Source: Micromussa lordhowensis (Eukaryota > Cnidaria > Anthozoa > Scleractinia > Lobophylliidae). Taken from it: a stretch of DNA of 64,000 nt. The stretch lies in contig OZ026596.1 in assembly GCA_964020085.1 (NCBI GenBank), positions 29,282,822-29,346,821 of the forward strand. Direction: 5' to 3'. Made by a program: the position numbers and the translations under genes. Below, piece after piece: positions 1-12,778 of this stretch (within the stretch, counting starts at the first letter, position 1; each line of letters starts with the position of its first letter). The notes beneath the pieces were generated by a model that was not told the origin of the DNA, made no database searches, and saw only the letters and a program-made list of their open reading frames with translations.

Positions 1-13
1 ATTATTATTGTTA

Positions 14-48
<35 letters not shown>

Positions 49-58
49 TACTATTATC
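1..58. repeat. ATT-type microsatellite
   Basis: The window opens in a run of TTA/ATT trinucleotides with a few ACT variants. It directly precedes the first reverse-transcriptase fragment. A similar GATTAT/CATTATC tract at about 826-858 precedes the second, so the simple repeat probably belongs to the repeated unit. Confidence 0.8.
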
Positions 59-61
59 ATC

Positions 62-840
62 TTCTAAAGGTACATTGCTGGAGGTCCACCAAATGTAGAT
101 ACAAATGGCTTTCAAAGGACCCTTGCTAGCAAGTCATTCAAGAAGTCTGGCTCTAATTTGTGCGAGGCTTTTGCAGCTCTGATCTGCTGATTGTGCGCTG
201 AATACATTGATCCCGCGACCATTGAGCTAATTCTGGCAAGTCATCTTATCCCGCTGGATAAAGGTAACAGTGAAGTCAGACCAATAGGAGTGGGCGAAGT
301 AATTAGAATTATTGGAAAGTGCTTGACAAAGGTGACAAAACAAGAGATACTAGAGTAGAGTGGCTTGCTTCAGGTTTGCACCAAACACATATCCGGGAGT
401 GAGGCAGCAGTGTGTGCAATGAACAGTTTATTCCAGCATGAGGAAGCCCATGCAGTGCTGCTAGTGGATGTGTCAGAACTGAAATTGTAATCCACCATAC
501 TTAATGCCAGTCAGTTTTACCTTTACCAGTGTCACAAGTGATATTATTGTAATTCTCCACACTGTTTGTCATTCATTGTTGCCTTGTCCAGAGTCAGAAC
601 TGATCTTGCAATTCTCCATACTGATGTAAATTTTTCAATTTTCGTTTTAATTATTAGACTTGATCCAATGCTTTGCTCGTGTCTCATATTTTAGTGTTTT
701 GTATTATAGTTGCACATTTGAGAATCTTCCTGTATTATTAATTTTTAATACCTCACCTTTTTATTCAGTACATATTTATGAGGGCCACTGGTTTTTCAGT
801 TACTGTGTTACCCTCAATAAATAAAGTTGATTATGATTAT
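62..840 (+). pseudogene. Decayed reverse-transcriptase fragment with 3' tail, copy 1
   Basis: Translation in the forward direction, through stop codons, gives pieces such as [19 protein letters not shown] and AVLLVDVSE. They resemble the finger/palm entry region of a reverse-transcriptase type that is common in cnidarian and sponge genomes. About 350 bp of non-coding sequence follow, ending in AATAAATAAAG and a GATTAT tract, like the 3' end of a retroelement. There are in-frame stops, for example TAG near 356, so it is not functional. The clade (LINE or tyrosine-recombinase type) cannot be assigned here. Confidence 0.6.
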
Positions 841-842
841 GA

Positions 843-1215
843 TTGTCATCATTATCATCCAAAGGCGCTGGAGGTCACCGAATGTTGATACAAATGGCTC
901 TCAAAGGATCCTTGCTAGCAAGTCATTCAAGAAGTCTGGCTCTAATTTGTGTGAGGCTTTTGCAACTCTGACCCACTGATTGTGCACAGAATACATTGAT
1001 GACATAAACATTGAGCCAATTCTGGCAAGTCATCTTATCCTGCTGGGTAAGGGTAACAGTGAAATCATACCAATAGGAGTGGGCGAAGTAATAAGAATTA
1101 TTGGAAAGTGCGTGACAAAGGTGACAAAACAAGATATACTAGAGTCAAGTGGCTTGCTTCAGGTTTGCACCGAACTCAAATCTGGGAGTGAGGCGCAGCA
1201 GTGCACGCAATGAAC
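843..1215 (+). pseudogene. Decayed reverse-transcriptase fragment, copy 2
   Basis: This is a second copy of the segment at about 62-430, similar over about 370 bp. It has a short open stretch (980-1213) that includes [19 protein letters not shown]. It begins with the same CATTATCATC / GGCGCTGGAGGTC start. It lacks the later LLVD segment of copy 1 and runs into unrelated sequence after about 1215. It is a truncated, inactive remnant. Confidence 0.6.
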
Positions 1216-4200
1216 AGTTCTTTATATATAGTCATGCCACTTGTCATTGAAGCGGGCAGTTTGCCAGCTTTCAAGAATAAACTTGTAGTTCACCTATGTA
1301 TGCAAATTGCCAGCATATGATTTTATTATTTTATTGCTCTTTCTGTCTTTCATTCATGTTTGTAATTTAATTAAAGGAATTATACTGTTTTCAATTAGGG
1401 CCAACCTCAGTAACTTCCTTTTAGACCGCCCATTTATTTTTGATTGTTGTTAATCATTGGACATTATCTTGATACACATGTATATCTTTTAATTTGCATC
1501 CTGAATAACCCTTCATTGTATTTTTTGTATTGTATTCTTTCAGTATTGGTGTGAAGTCTACAAATCTGGATCTTAAGAAAGAGTTCTAAGTCCTGCAGAA
1601 CCTATAATTGCTAATTAATGTACCTCCAACTGTAATTATAATAATAGTAATACTATTTTAATACCTCATTTAGACAATACATATCAAGTGTTACATACAA
1701 TAAAAGATAAAGCGATTAAAAATACGTCTAAAAAGCGTTTGTATTACAAATTTAAAAAGGCTAAAATGATAAAAACGTAAGACTATATATTGCTAATTTA
1801 TACTTAATTAAAACAGAACCTATTGATAAATGTATTTTTAAAATACCCAGTGTTTATATGATTTAGAAGCTCAGGCTGCTCTTACATCTTTTACATTAGC
1901 ATTTGATGATTCTTTTACTCAAGGTAACAAATTGCGATACAAAGTTAGTTTGCAATCACACCATGATCTGATTAGCTGTACTAATTCTCTTAAAAATGCT
2001 CGTCAGACCTTGAGCAGCCGAAGTTTGAGAAAACTGATCTACTTCCAGAGGATTTTTTTTTTCTAAGGACAATGTCTGAACTAACTGGAAATGTAGTTAT
2101 ATCCAGCTAACATTTGATAAATGACATTGGCAGTTTGGGTTAGAGTTATTATGCTGTGCAGTTATTTCTAAGTTTCAGTTTAATGATACTTTTCCACATA
2201 TATGCTAAGAAAACAAAGTAAAAAGATGGTGGGATAGTAGTAGGGTAAAACTTGATTTCCATTCTAGGGCCACTCTAAAGAAAAAACCTAAATTGTGTAT
2301 TTTATAAAAATAATATGGTTTGCTGAAACAACTTTACAAAACAAAATTGAAAAAGAAAAAGAGGTTGCTCAAGAACAACTGATTTTAATATCTTATCCCT
2401 ATAACCACTTCGAACCAAGACAAGCAGTCATCCCTTTGCCAAAAAGGAACAGCATGCTACAGGAGGCTTATGGTACACACTTTGGCCCAATTGGAAAAAA
2501 ACAGTAAAAACTATTCAGCAGATCCTCAAGACTGGAAAACACAACATGCAAGAAGCCGTTCTCACATAGACACACCCCCAGAACATTCTTTGAAGGTTGC
2601 CTCCAGCTGTGCCCCTACCACCAGATGCTCTTGTCCAATGATCTTGCATGAAGCAACTGACTGTCAACATACTGACTGTCAACATACTAACCACTACCCA
2701 CAGCAATCAAACTGTGCTGCTCTCCTCCACACTTCAAAGTTTTCAGCTACATGTAAACAACCTTGGCAATCCATAGAATCTAGAAACAGCCCTGAACCAA
2801 TGGCAGCACCATTCCAAATACATTATTTAGTGTCCAGTCAACCAAGCCCAATGTTATTAAATAGTAAAGGAACAGTGACTCACCCTCAGTCTGGATCAAA
2901 TACCCAGTTAAGCCTGAAGCAAACAAACCTAACCAAGATCATATCAGGCTGTATGTCCAAACCACTATTGTGCCTAGACCTGTGAAGTACCTTTTCAGTC
3001 ATCAGACTTTATATTCCATGGTGACATCCCAACATAATGTTTGAAAAATGTCCTTTGACATCATTGATCTTTTGTTTATTTACTTCAAAATAATTTGTTT
3101 TATGCTGCAGACTTAGAACTTTCCATGGTTACTAATGTTATGGCTTCAGGAGAGCTTATAATTTCCGAGCTTTCATATGTTGTTGGTATTATAGAGCTGT
3201 ATTTGTTTTGGTTTACAATAATAAATTACTTTTCACAAAAAAGACAGATAACAATATGGTAGGTGTGCAGGTGTTAGAATAAAAGACTGCAAAACGCTCA
3301 ACATCACATCAATTTTGATATGTGGCTAAATATCATTTAGGTAAAGCGAGACTTCAACCAATGCAGCCAGCGGCTTTTCCCTCAACAGTATGTGACCTGT
3401 GGGGTGGCCCTCAGGGGATTTGCAGGGCTCTTTTGTCTCACAGTTATTTCCACTGATATCTTTGGTGATTTGCACAGCTCATGCTAGCGAATCTTTGTGG
3501 ATTGTAATGCTCCCTCTCCTCCCTCCCTCATGGTTTGCTGGTCTCTCGGCAAGTATTTGGTCAGGTAAGTTATTTCCAATGATATCTTTCAGTCCGATGG
3601 TGCCAGTCAGTGGCTGCTTCTTGGGGTGGTTCCTGCTTCTAGGGTTGCCCTGGATACCTCCCTTCAGCATATGGCATTTGGCACTCTGCTAACCTTTTAG
3701 GCCCCAGTTCCCAAGGTCACCTATTTGCTGGTTCCCTGTCACTCCAGGAACTTAACTGTAGAGGAATCCATTGAGAAGTTTGTTGTACGGGTTTGATGTC
3801 TAAATTGCCTTTTATATTTTTACTGGTAGACAGCCCATACCAGTAAAGATGTCGTCAAAATTTCTCATGTTTGCCAAAGGAGAGGTTCATAATATATTTA
3901 TATTATTGTTTACTATTCCATGAGCTTAAAAGGACTGATCAGGTCCTTATAGAGATCTTTATCCTTGTTTGATGCTTAATGTTCAGCTTGATTGTGGAAT
4001 TCAAACATGACACCTTAAAAAGCGTGTTTCTGTGGCATAAAATGAACTTCCTTAATTGAGGAAAACAGAATCTTCTCATAGTGTTCCTTATCTGCATCGG
4101 TTAAGATAGCAATATTCATAACTTTCACACAAGCCAAACTGCAGTCCAGCCCGTCCAGACTGTACTGGTAACATTAATGGCTCATTTGTTTTCATCTACC

Positions 4201-4225
4201 ATGTTTAACCAGAGTAATTTTCAAA
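1216..4225. other. No recognisable gene
   Basis: A+T-rich sequence. The longest open frame (2470-2985, +, 171 codons) contains a small direct repeat of CTGACTGTCAACATA. It matches no family I recognise and has no splice-site context that makes it convincing. I see no RNA gene or clear transposon end. Confidence 0.5.
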
Positions 4226-5110
4226 TCTATTTTGTCTCCAAATTTGTTTTCTGTTTAGATTTAGGCATGATGCAAGATTGTAATTGTGTGTACATTTGTG
4301 TACTCTGTGATCCTCTCTTTGCAGAGGACTTTGTACAGCTTTAGATTATGTGGCCTAACCACTCCTCATATTTAACTTTCATGCAACCCTGGAAAAAGGC
4401 AACACTTTAAATCTGGATGTAAAGTCATTTGGAGTTAATAACAGATTCATGATCATGCAGAGAGCATTTTAGCTTGAGAAATAATTCTCTTAATTAGGCT
4501 AGATTGCCTGCCCATCTTTAGAGCTGAAAGAAGAATTTTATTAATTATTTGATGTGATTATACTTACGTGTAATTGTGCCTAGTTCTCTAGGTTGTTACA
4601 TGTAAATAAATTCTTTTTTGTCTCCAAATTTGTTTTCTTTTTGGATTTAGGTATGATGTAAGATTGCTGTTTATCTTAAATGTTATCAGGTTATTTGAAA
4701 ACTACCATTCCTTGCACTGAGGCCTTGCTTTCATGTGTTCAAGCATACAATGTATGGTTATGTGTACATTTGCACACTCTCTGTGAGCCCTGCTTTAATT
4801 TGCAGAGGACTTTGTACAGCTTTAGACTATGTAGCCTAACCACTCCTCGTATTTAACTTTCATGCAACCCTGGAAATTATTAAAGGCCTCAGAAGGCAAC
4901 ACTTCAAATCTGGATGTAAAGTCATTTGGAGTTAATAACAGATTCGTGATCATGCAGAGAGCATTTTAGCTTGAAACACAAATCTCTTAATTAGGCTAGA
5001 TTGCCTGCCCATGTTTAGAGCTGCAAGAAGAATTTCATTAAATTATTTGATGTGATTATAGTTACATGTTATTGTGCATACTTCTCTACATGTAGGTTGT
5101 TACATTGCAT
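4226..5110. repeat. Tandem duplication of about 400-480 bp
   Basis: The segment starting TTTTGTCTCCAAATTTG at about 4229 recurs at about 4615. The order of landmarks is the same in both: the motif AGAGGACTTTGTACAGC, the string CTAACCACTCCTC, the CATGCAACCCTGGAAA block, GGAGTTAATAACAGATTC, and TTAGGCTAGATTGCCTGCCC. The second copy carries extra inserted sequence and scattered substitutions, so the duplication is not recent. No coding potential is apparent. Confidence 0.85.
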
Positions 5111-7026
5111 AAGTTCAAATGTTTTTTTTTTAAACACACTTTGTTACTGACAGAGAAGTCTCATAGAAACATGTAACTATAAACTATTACAAATCAAAAA
5201 CAATTGTGATATTTTTTAAAACACTGCATTCATTTTAGAAATACATTTACATGTCCTTTGATTCAAACCCTACACCAATGATATTAACTTAACAGTTCAC
5301 TGAACTCTTGGATCAGTTCAAGAGCATTACAGTTTGAAGAGCCGAGTGTGTAATGACTCATGACAGACAAAAACAAGACACTGCAAATTGATGACTTGAT
5401 CATTTGAGGCAAATACACATTAGCAACATAAATGCAAGAAAATGAATGTCAACAAGTTGCAATTGGTTTTCCCTGGGCAATTGCTTATAAAAGTGAAATG
5501 AGAACATAGATGATAAAGTACCTTACTTTGAAACAAATGCTTTATTGTCTCTCTATAAACATTTTAAAAATGTAGATTATGGGGCATTTTTAACATCCAA
5601 TTCTTATAATGATCTTATAAACATGCATGTATGTTTGTGCCTTTTTAAAGTAACAATTACCTTTTTGTTGATTGATCAAGTGAAGGGGTAAATTTTAGCA
5701 CCTGGTGCACTGCAGGTGTTAAAATATATCCCTTAGAAACCTGTTATCAATGAAAAAGCAAAATGAACTAAACTGACACCATTAACTTTATCTTACTTGC
5801 AACGTAATCTACCTCAACCCAAACCATGAATTCACACCCTGTATTCTGACATGACACATGGTGTCATGATGCTTAGCTCCCAAGGGCTGGTGATTCATTT
5901 TGTATCCACTTAAAGCTGTTGTACTGTCCTGACAATCCACAAGCTCCACCACCACTTGCAGTCTTCTAATAACATTGTCACTGAATCCCATCCCGTGTAG
6001 TTAAATTCCTCAAGCTTCATATAGTTGCCGTGAATCATACCTGTTTTAGAATACCTCAAAGAATACTTCACATTAAGTTCCATGTTCCATATTAAAAATG
6101 CCAAGTATTAACATGTGTCACAATCACAAATGTATGCAATAAAAAATTAATAACAATTTTTGACAGGGCAGGGGGGATTATCTATCCTGACAGTTTTTTT
6201 TCACTTTTTGAATTTCAAAGCTGGAACTAAACAGGTTGAAAGGCAGAACTTTTTCTTTAGCATATGTTGTAAGATTATACACTGACAAAATTAGTTGAAT
6301 GAGAAATAATTATCATTTTGCTTTTTGAGCAATGCAAAATTCTGGTTGGTATGACATTGCAAGTCATGAGAGTTAAAGGAACTCCTCAAGATGCAGTAAC
6401 CACAGAGCTCTGAATTCAAATTGCATTCCTCACTCAATAATATCACCATGTTAAGTGATCAACCTGATCAAGAACAGACTTCAATTATGAGCAAAGTATC
6501 CACCATAACAATACAAATGTGTCCATGTAAATCTGGATTGCACAAACTTCAAGTTTTACTGGTTTAGGTTTTCTGTTTCTCACTGCTATCCAAAACGTAA
6601 ATCCACCCAATGAAGCGAAGATTGCTAAAACGTTGACTTTCAGTTTTGGGTACAGTATGACCAACAAAGCTGCTTGGAGACTCTTTAATATGTACATGTA
6701 TAAGGACATGGCCTGTAAGTTATGTCTTCTCCATATTCATTAATGCTTCCCAAGCAATATTGTGGTGACAAAATATTGTTTTTAATGTTGCTCATAGTCT
6801 AATTAGCATTCATGAATTTCTAAAGAGAATTTAAGGTCTACTGGCAAAACTGCACGACTTTTATGCAGAAAAAATACTTTTCAGAAGGCATTTTCAAGCA
6901 TCTTGCAAAAGCAACATCATTGGGTATACAGTGTACCAGACAAATTAATTGTGAAAGTTGGGAAAGGACTATATACGTCTTCCCTACCGGTAAGTCCTAA
7001 GTCAATTCATTTCCAGCTGAGTTAAT
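5111..7026. other. No recognisable gene
   Basis: A+T-rich sequence with only short open frames (at most 74 codons) and no recognisable protein, RNA gene or terminal repeats. Confidence 0.5.
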
Positions 7027-8325
7027 GTAGCATCAATCAACTACATGTACATGTATATACACTGTAGGCAGCTTAGATTTGGCTGCTGGAATATCCAAAT
7101 TGATGTATGGCCTGGCTTTGAGATATTGAATCAGAATTCTTATTCTTCTCATGATTTAAAGGTGTCATCACAAGTGTGCACTGTTAACAATACCCTTTTT
7201 ACCAATGTTGGGAGGGTGAAGTGGGGGGTTGTATGGGGGTGGGGAGGTGATGGCCTATTGGTTGGTCAGTTGGACTCTGCATCAATAGGTCCAAAATGGA
7301 GTCCAAGCTAGAGTTACTGTATCATCTTCTCAGGCAAGACACCTGACTCTCCCAGTACCTCTCCCCTCCAAGGAGTGAAAATGGTACTGGCCGATTGTAA
7401 GGGCAACCTGACAAAAAACAAGGGGTAACCTGTGATAGACTAGAATCCCATCCACAGAGAGAGTGACAATACCCCTAGGCACTGCATGTTACAGAGATCA
7501 GAGTTAAGCACTGGCACTTATGAGCCATCTGGCTTCTCCATATCTCTACGGAGTGGAACCGACTTCCCTGCCCTGGAGCCGGTGAAATAATCACTAGAGT
7601 GTTCTCATTCTTAGACCAGAAGAGGAATTTAAAGTCCTGTTTAAAACAAACCTTTTGCCATAAAAGTTTAACCCCCTTCACTGGATGTACCAAGAAAACT
7701 TTTAAGTGAGGGAGGGACAAGGTCATTGGTTGACATGCAATTTAAACAGATAGCTGCACAGCAGATGACTGGAAATGTAGAATGACAGGTTTGAACTAGG
7801 GCAATGGTGCATCATGGAACGAGGAGGGGAAATTGGAGAGTAATGCTCCTCGAGTGAGGTTGTACAGTCAAGATGATTCAAGAACCCACAATGAAGGACA
7901 ATCCCCTGGTGGTGTTGTGCTCAGCATGTGGTGTTGCAGTATCCAAGGCTACAATTCAGATTTCTGAAGGAGCTATTTTTTATTATAGGAAAAAGACAGG
8001 AAGCCTTTGTAACAACAGTTATTCCTTTTGATATTTAAACGACACATCTGATAGGGATGAAACTCAGCTTTTGATTTTTGTTGAAAATTAGGAAAATAAT
8101 ACATTCCCTGCCCAGTAGAAATAATGTTACATTTTCCAGGCCATAATGACAGTAGGTGGAATGGAGAGCAAGTCATGGTAAGTGATCTTTCCTTCATGTC
8201 AGAGACATTTCTGTCCTTCAGGCATTCAGTACAAGATGCCCAAGTGTATCTATTGCAGGAACAACAGTGCAAGGATTTTCTGGGTGTGGTGAAGCAAAAT
8301 CATCCATGCATTCAGGAGAAGTACC
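7027..8325 (+). repeat. Left arm of large imperfect inverted repeat
   Basis: This arm pairs with the reverse complement of 8630-10497. Matching landmarks are ATCAATCAACTACATG at 7033 against its complement near 10480, AATATCCAAATTGATGTATG at 7092 against about 10433, a tRNA-derived SINE-like block (about 7235-7450) against about 10063-10290, and TGTACAGTCA near 7861 against about 9090. The spacer between the arms is about 300 bp. The arms differ by many substitutions and small indels. Confidence 0.85.
7235..7450 (+). mobile_element. tRNA-derived SINE-like block
   Basis: The block has a decayed tRNA-like head (GGTGATGGCCTATTGGTT, B-box region degraded). It is followed by the body found in a widespread invertebrate SINE type: CAGGCAAGACAC, then CTCTCCCAGTACCTCTC, then a TAGACTAGAATCCCATCC end. 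A decayed reverse-complement copy lies at 10063-10290 in the other arm, so it was present before the inversion-duplication. Confidence 0.6.
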
Positions 8326-9295
8326 AGGTGATGAGCTAACACATCTTGATGAAGAAGTGGCTAACAGCAATTACATGAACTGAGGAGAATTCAGGTTGTC
8401 TGCCCAAAAGTGTCATGGCAACAAAGATGTCGCACATGCACCCCTGCCCAGCGCGCCACAACCTTTGCCTCCAACCATGCGCTCCGCCACGCCATCACCA
8501 CATCTGCATTGCCTCCACCTTTGCTGCTGTAACACCTTTGTGCAAAAGCATTGTGAATCCTCTCCAGCTCATGCAACTTACATGTATGTAAGCTGCTTCT
8601 TCATCACGGTGTGACAGTTCAGTGCTTGAGACATCTCCTAAATACATGGAAGATGAAGCTTCCTTTCAACTAGAAAATCATTGCATTGTAGTTCCTGCAA
8701 GAAATACACCCGAACATCTTGGGCTAATTGCCATTAAAGGATGGAAGACGTCTCTGAAATGAGAAAAGGATCGCCAACCATGACTCACTTTCCACCCCAT
8801 CTGCTGATCTGTTATGGCATAAAACATGTGACATCATCCCAACGAAGCATGCAATACATCATTTTCCCAATTTTCAACAGCCAATCAGGAGCTGGGCATC
8901 ATCCAAATAAGGTGTCATCTGAATATCAAGCACAAATAACTGTTGTTTTATAACCCATCTTTTTCCTATAAAAAAAAGATTCATTCAGAGGTCTGAGTCC
9001 TAACCTTGGTGACCACAATAGCATGTGCTAACCATATCACTACTGAATAATTGTCCTTCTCACTGTGGATTCCTGAATTACATGTAACCTTACTGTACAA
9101 CCAAACTCAAGAGGTACCATTCCCTGATTTCCCCACCCCATTACACAATCACTACTGCCCTGGTCCCGTTCTGCCATTCCACATTTTCAGTCATCTATTG
9201 CATAACTGCTTGCTAAAAGTGCTTGTTGACAAATGCCCTTTCCCTCCCTAACTTAAATGTTTGGTGGTATATCGGGTGAAGGGTGTTGGACTTGA

Positions 9296-9848
9296 AGTGC
9301 CACTATGATGAAATTTTCGATATCCAGTTCTTTACATTCTCGAACACAACAGGTCTTTCCTAGATATCTTGTCAAATTTCAATCTATTACGAACATTAGG
9401 ACTCGCAGTTTTTGGACCTTTATTTCAGAGAATTTACGGCCGCCATTAATTTCCCTTGTTCCAAGTCTTGGTTGAGAATTGGAGAAAATGACATCATTTT
9501 CTCAAAAATACCACACGGGTTGAAATTATAATAACAACTAGTGTTGAAAATTACACGAATATATGAGCCAAAGTTTTTGTTATTCTTTATGCAAATTGCT
9601 GTGCTAATTGTTATTATAATTTCAACCCGTGCGGTATTTTTGAGAAAATGACGTCATTTTCTCAAATTCTCACCAAGACTTGGAACAAGGAAAATTAATG
9701 GCGGCCGTAAATTCTCGGAAATAAAGGTCCAAAAACCGCGAGTTCTAATGTTCGTAATAGATTGAAATTTGGCAAGATATCTAGGAAAGATATGTTGTGT
9801 ACGAAAATGTAAACAAATGGGTATCGAGAATTTGATCATAGTGGCACT
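9296..9848. mobile_element. Foldback element with about 240-bp arms
   Basis: The ends are AGTGCCACTATGATGAAATT and its near-exact reverse complement finishing CATAGTGGCACT. The arms match over about 240 bp, including ACGGCCGCCATTAAT against ATTAATGGCGGCCGT and the GAAAATGACGTCATTTTCTC palindrome. About 65 bp of spacer separate them. No open frame is present, so it is non-autonomous. It interrupts the right arm of the larger inverted repeat, so it is a later insertion. Confidence 0.9.
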
Positions 9849-10334
9849 TTAAATGGTGAAAGGTTCGTTTCACACAGGACACCAAATCCCCCTCCTGTCT
9901 TTGTGGCTAAGAAAGAGCACATTCCAGTGATGTTTCACTGGCTACTGGGCACTTAAGTCAGTTCCATTCCTAAGGGATCAGAGAAGTCAAATGGTTCATC
10001 AGTACAGGTGCTCAACTCCAATTTCTGTGACATGACGTGTCTAGGAGTGTTGCCCCTCCCCTTGGATGGGATGCTAGTCCATTGCAGGTGACCCCCAGCA
10101 ATTGTCAGGTTGCCCTCACTAATTGGTCAGTACCATTTACACTCTTGGATAGAGACATTGTGAGGGTAAGATGTCATGCCTGAGAACATGACACAGTGAC
10201 CCCAGTTTGGCTCCATTTTGGACCAATCGATCCAGAGTCTAACAGACTAACCATAAGACCATCAACTCTCCACCTCAACACAACCTCCCACTAACCCCTC
10301 CCAACATTGGCAAAAAGGTATTGTTAACAGTACA

Positions 10335-10360
10335 GGGTTAGGGTTAGGGTTAGGGTTAGG
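10335..10360 (+). repeat. Interstitial telomere-type array (GGGTTA)4
   Basis: Four perfect GGGTTA units plus GG. The matching place in the left arm (about 7175-7185) has no such array, so it arose in one arm only. TTAGGG is the usual metazoan telomere unit. Confidence 0.9.
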
Positions 10361-10497
10361 TTTACACACTTCCGATGAGACCTTTAACTTAGGAAGAAGT
10401 CTGATTCAGAATATCAAAGACAAGGCATACATCAATTTGGATATTCAAACAGCAAAATTGAACCTGCCTTGGTGCATGTAGTTGATTAATATTAGCA

Positions 10498-12150
10498 GTG
10501 AGTGAACTTTGAACTTAATGCACGTGGATTAATCTTGGTTTTTTGTTTTGCTGCACGGTTAATTTTTGGCAGAATAACCAGTAACGTGTTGTCTCTAGAG
10601 AGAAGAACTTGTTAGCCATTAGTAACTACCAAAACGATATTGTAGTATACAGGTATCTAGAACAAGGTTTACGTGTACTTCAGAGCGAACAATGTAAACT
10701 ATTATACAAATTGTCGTTCTTCTGATAACCCTCTTCTTTCACCTTCACCTATCTCTTTAGTGACTAGGGCCTCACCCCTCTTGATTGCTGTAACTTACGT
10801 ACAAAAAAATATTATTCTGTTCCACAACATATGGCTCTATACCTGCTAACTTACACGGAGTATTCACTACCTGTCAGGTAAACTATTAATAATAGATAAA
10901 TTATGCAATATCCAACAATCAGTGTGCAAAGGACAACAAACATGCACACACTCGTCGAGGCAGGAGAGAATGTTTTGCAAATCCACGAAAATGCGAGCAG
11001 TGAAGTGCAGCAAGAGAACTAGGAACTTTGGAAAAAACATTCAAGCACTGGCAAAACAAATATCTACTTTCAACTGAGATAGCCTTATGATGGATACTTC
11101 ACTGAGACTATTAAAGTTTGCCTTTCACTCAAGGTTACCGAATTGAAGAGACTAGTACTAGAGCTCACCAACTGGTCAACCGTCTATCGTGGGAACATAA
11201 TTTTCAAAGGAATGAAGCCCGAATTTTTTTACACGTATCCGTTTTCACTAGTTTATAGCCATAGCGCACACAACTAACAACAGTTTGTGAGTTTACCTTG
11301 AAATACCAAGCACCACGTGGGCTTCTCGCTGCTTCTTTTCCGACGAGCGTTGCAAGCGCTGTAAACAAGTCTAACAGGCTTCAACAGCAGCTAGTGACCT
11401 GGCGAAACACATATATCAAAGCTGGACTCCCTCAAATTTACTGTTAACTAAATATTAGCAAAATGTTTGGTCAAAAAGCACGATTTAAACGGAACTGTAG
11501 CTTCAAAAACTCCCGCGCCACTTTTCCTCGACCGAGTGATTGTGAGTACAGTCTCGTTTGTCAGCGGTTTGTCCCAAAGGAAAGGAAAGGTTAGTACTGA
11601 TTGTAACAGTCATATAGTGGATTACTAGTTATTGTGAATCTATCGTCCATCTGTGGCAAATATTATAAATTTACAGCATGACCGATAGGATCATAACCTT
11701 GCTCCTTCAATTCACCATGACGGCCATTTGTGTTTTGTATTATCTCTAGAAACTATCGTGAAAGCTCTATTTCCGGCTTAACTGACTGAGGAGAGGTCTC
11801 GTCCGTCCGAAAAAAAGCCTCCTACTCTGCCTACTCAGACCAAACACAAATAGTTCTCACTTCAGGGTGCAAACGGCCAAATACATAAAGAGATAAAGCT
11901 TTTGGCCATAAACGTGGTTCTTAAACTTCATTGCTGCATGTGTTGTAAATTATAACGTGAATTTAATAAACTCGCTTGAAGTCCTGATTTGACTTCGGCA
12001 GGAACACCGCTGCTGTTGCACGATATTCAACTTAGATCGCTATTAAAAAGAACGTCTCCATGCATTCGCTTACAAAGTAACCCAGGTAGAATTTGGTTTG
12101 AAAAAAAATCCTCGATTTTCATGGCAAACGGCGATTAAAAGCAGAAAAAA
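10498..12150. other. No recognisable gene
   Basis: I found no convincing exon. An ATG at 11463 opens a short frame, but it has no match to a known family and no partner exon. Repeats are not obvious here. Confidence 0.45.
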
Positions 12151-12179
12151 ATAATGTTAAAATGTAAAAGACAATGTAG

Positions 12180-12778
12180 GTTGAAGGCCTTGATTTTGTC
12201 GCCCAGCTTAAACAGTTTCCAGCACTTTCCTAACAGCTATACTTTGAGGGACGAATACTGCCACTGTTTAACAAGTGATGCTACAATAATGGTATCATAC
12301 ATATTCCCAATCATTGGTAAACAAGTTGCAATCATCAATTTTGCATAACCGGTTCCCATAGCAACAATATTACCTACTAATTTTACCTATTAATTTTAGC
12401 TTTGGGCGCTTATAACCCAAAAACGAACTCGGTGACCCCTATTTTTTGTTACCGAATTATGATAAGCATGATAAGATGCAACTTTTTGCAAAGTTTTACA
12501 GTGCGACTACTCCAACCCAAGGCCACCCGACAAAAAGTTCCACAAATTTATCAACATAAAAATCGCGGAGGTTAGCAATAGTTTTCCAGCAAATTAACTT
12601 TGTAATCAGGCTGTACATCTCAAAGGCAACAAACAGATTTGTGGTCATTTTGGATAATTTGTGTGAAAACTATTGCTAACCTTCACAATTTTCATTCGTT
12701 AAATTTGTAGAAAATTTTGTCGGGTGGCCTTGGTTAGAGTGGTCGCACTATAAAAAGGTCTGCGGAGTGGGTTCAGGG
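12180..12778 (+). repeat. Dispersed repeat E, copy 1, split by a MITE
   Basis: This copy matches 49555-49822 plus 50254-50305. Shared runs include CAGTTTCCAGCA, CCAATCATTGGTAAACAAG, TAGCTTT, AAAAACGA followed by CTCGGTGA, and AATTATGATAAGCATGA. The 12499-12750 MITE interrupts this copy, and the match resumes at about 12757 (CTGCGGAGTGG). No coding sequence is seen. Confidence 0.8.
12499..12750. mobile_element. 252-bp MITE with TA target duplication
   Basis: The ends are CAGTGCGACTACTCCAACC and, inverted, TAGTGCGACCACTCTAACC, followed in both arms by AAGGCCACCCGAC. The arms stay alike for about 90 bp. TA dinucleotides flank it at 12497-12498 and 12751-12752. The TA target and CAGT-like end fit a Tc1/mariner-type non-autonomous element. 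It lies inside repeat E, and comparison with the second E copy confirms the empty site. Confidence 0.85.

Larger units (their letters stand above)
8630..10497 (-). repeat. Right arm of large imperfect inverted repeat
   Basis: This is the reverse-complement partner of 7027-8325. It is longer only because a 553-bp foldback element (9296-9848) and a telomere-type array (10335-10360) interrupt it. Both are absent from the left arm. Removing them gives arms of nearly equal length. Confidence 0.85.

Noticed and set aside
2470..2985. 171-codon + frame
   Set aside because: There is no recognisable family, its composition is biased by a small tandem repeat, and no exon structure is seen.
11463..11590. 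Possible HPS4 upstream exon with ATG at 11463
   Set aside because: It has no homology, and an exon at 16550 with the correct phase and length explains the start better.
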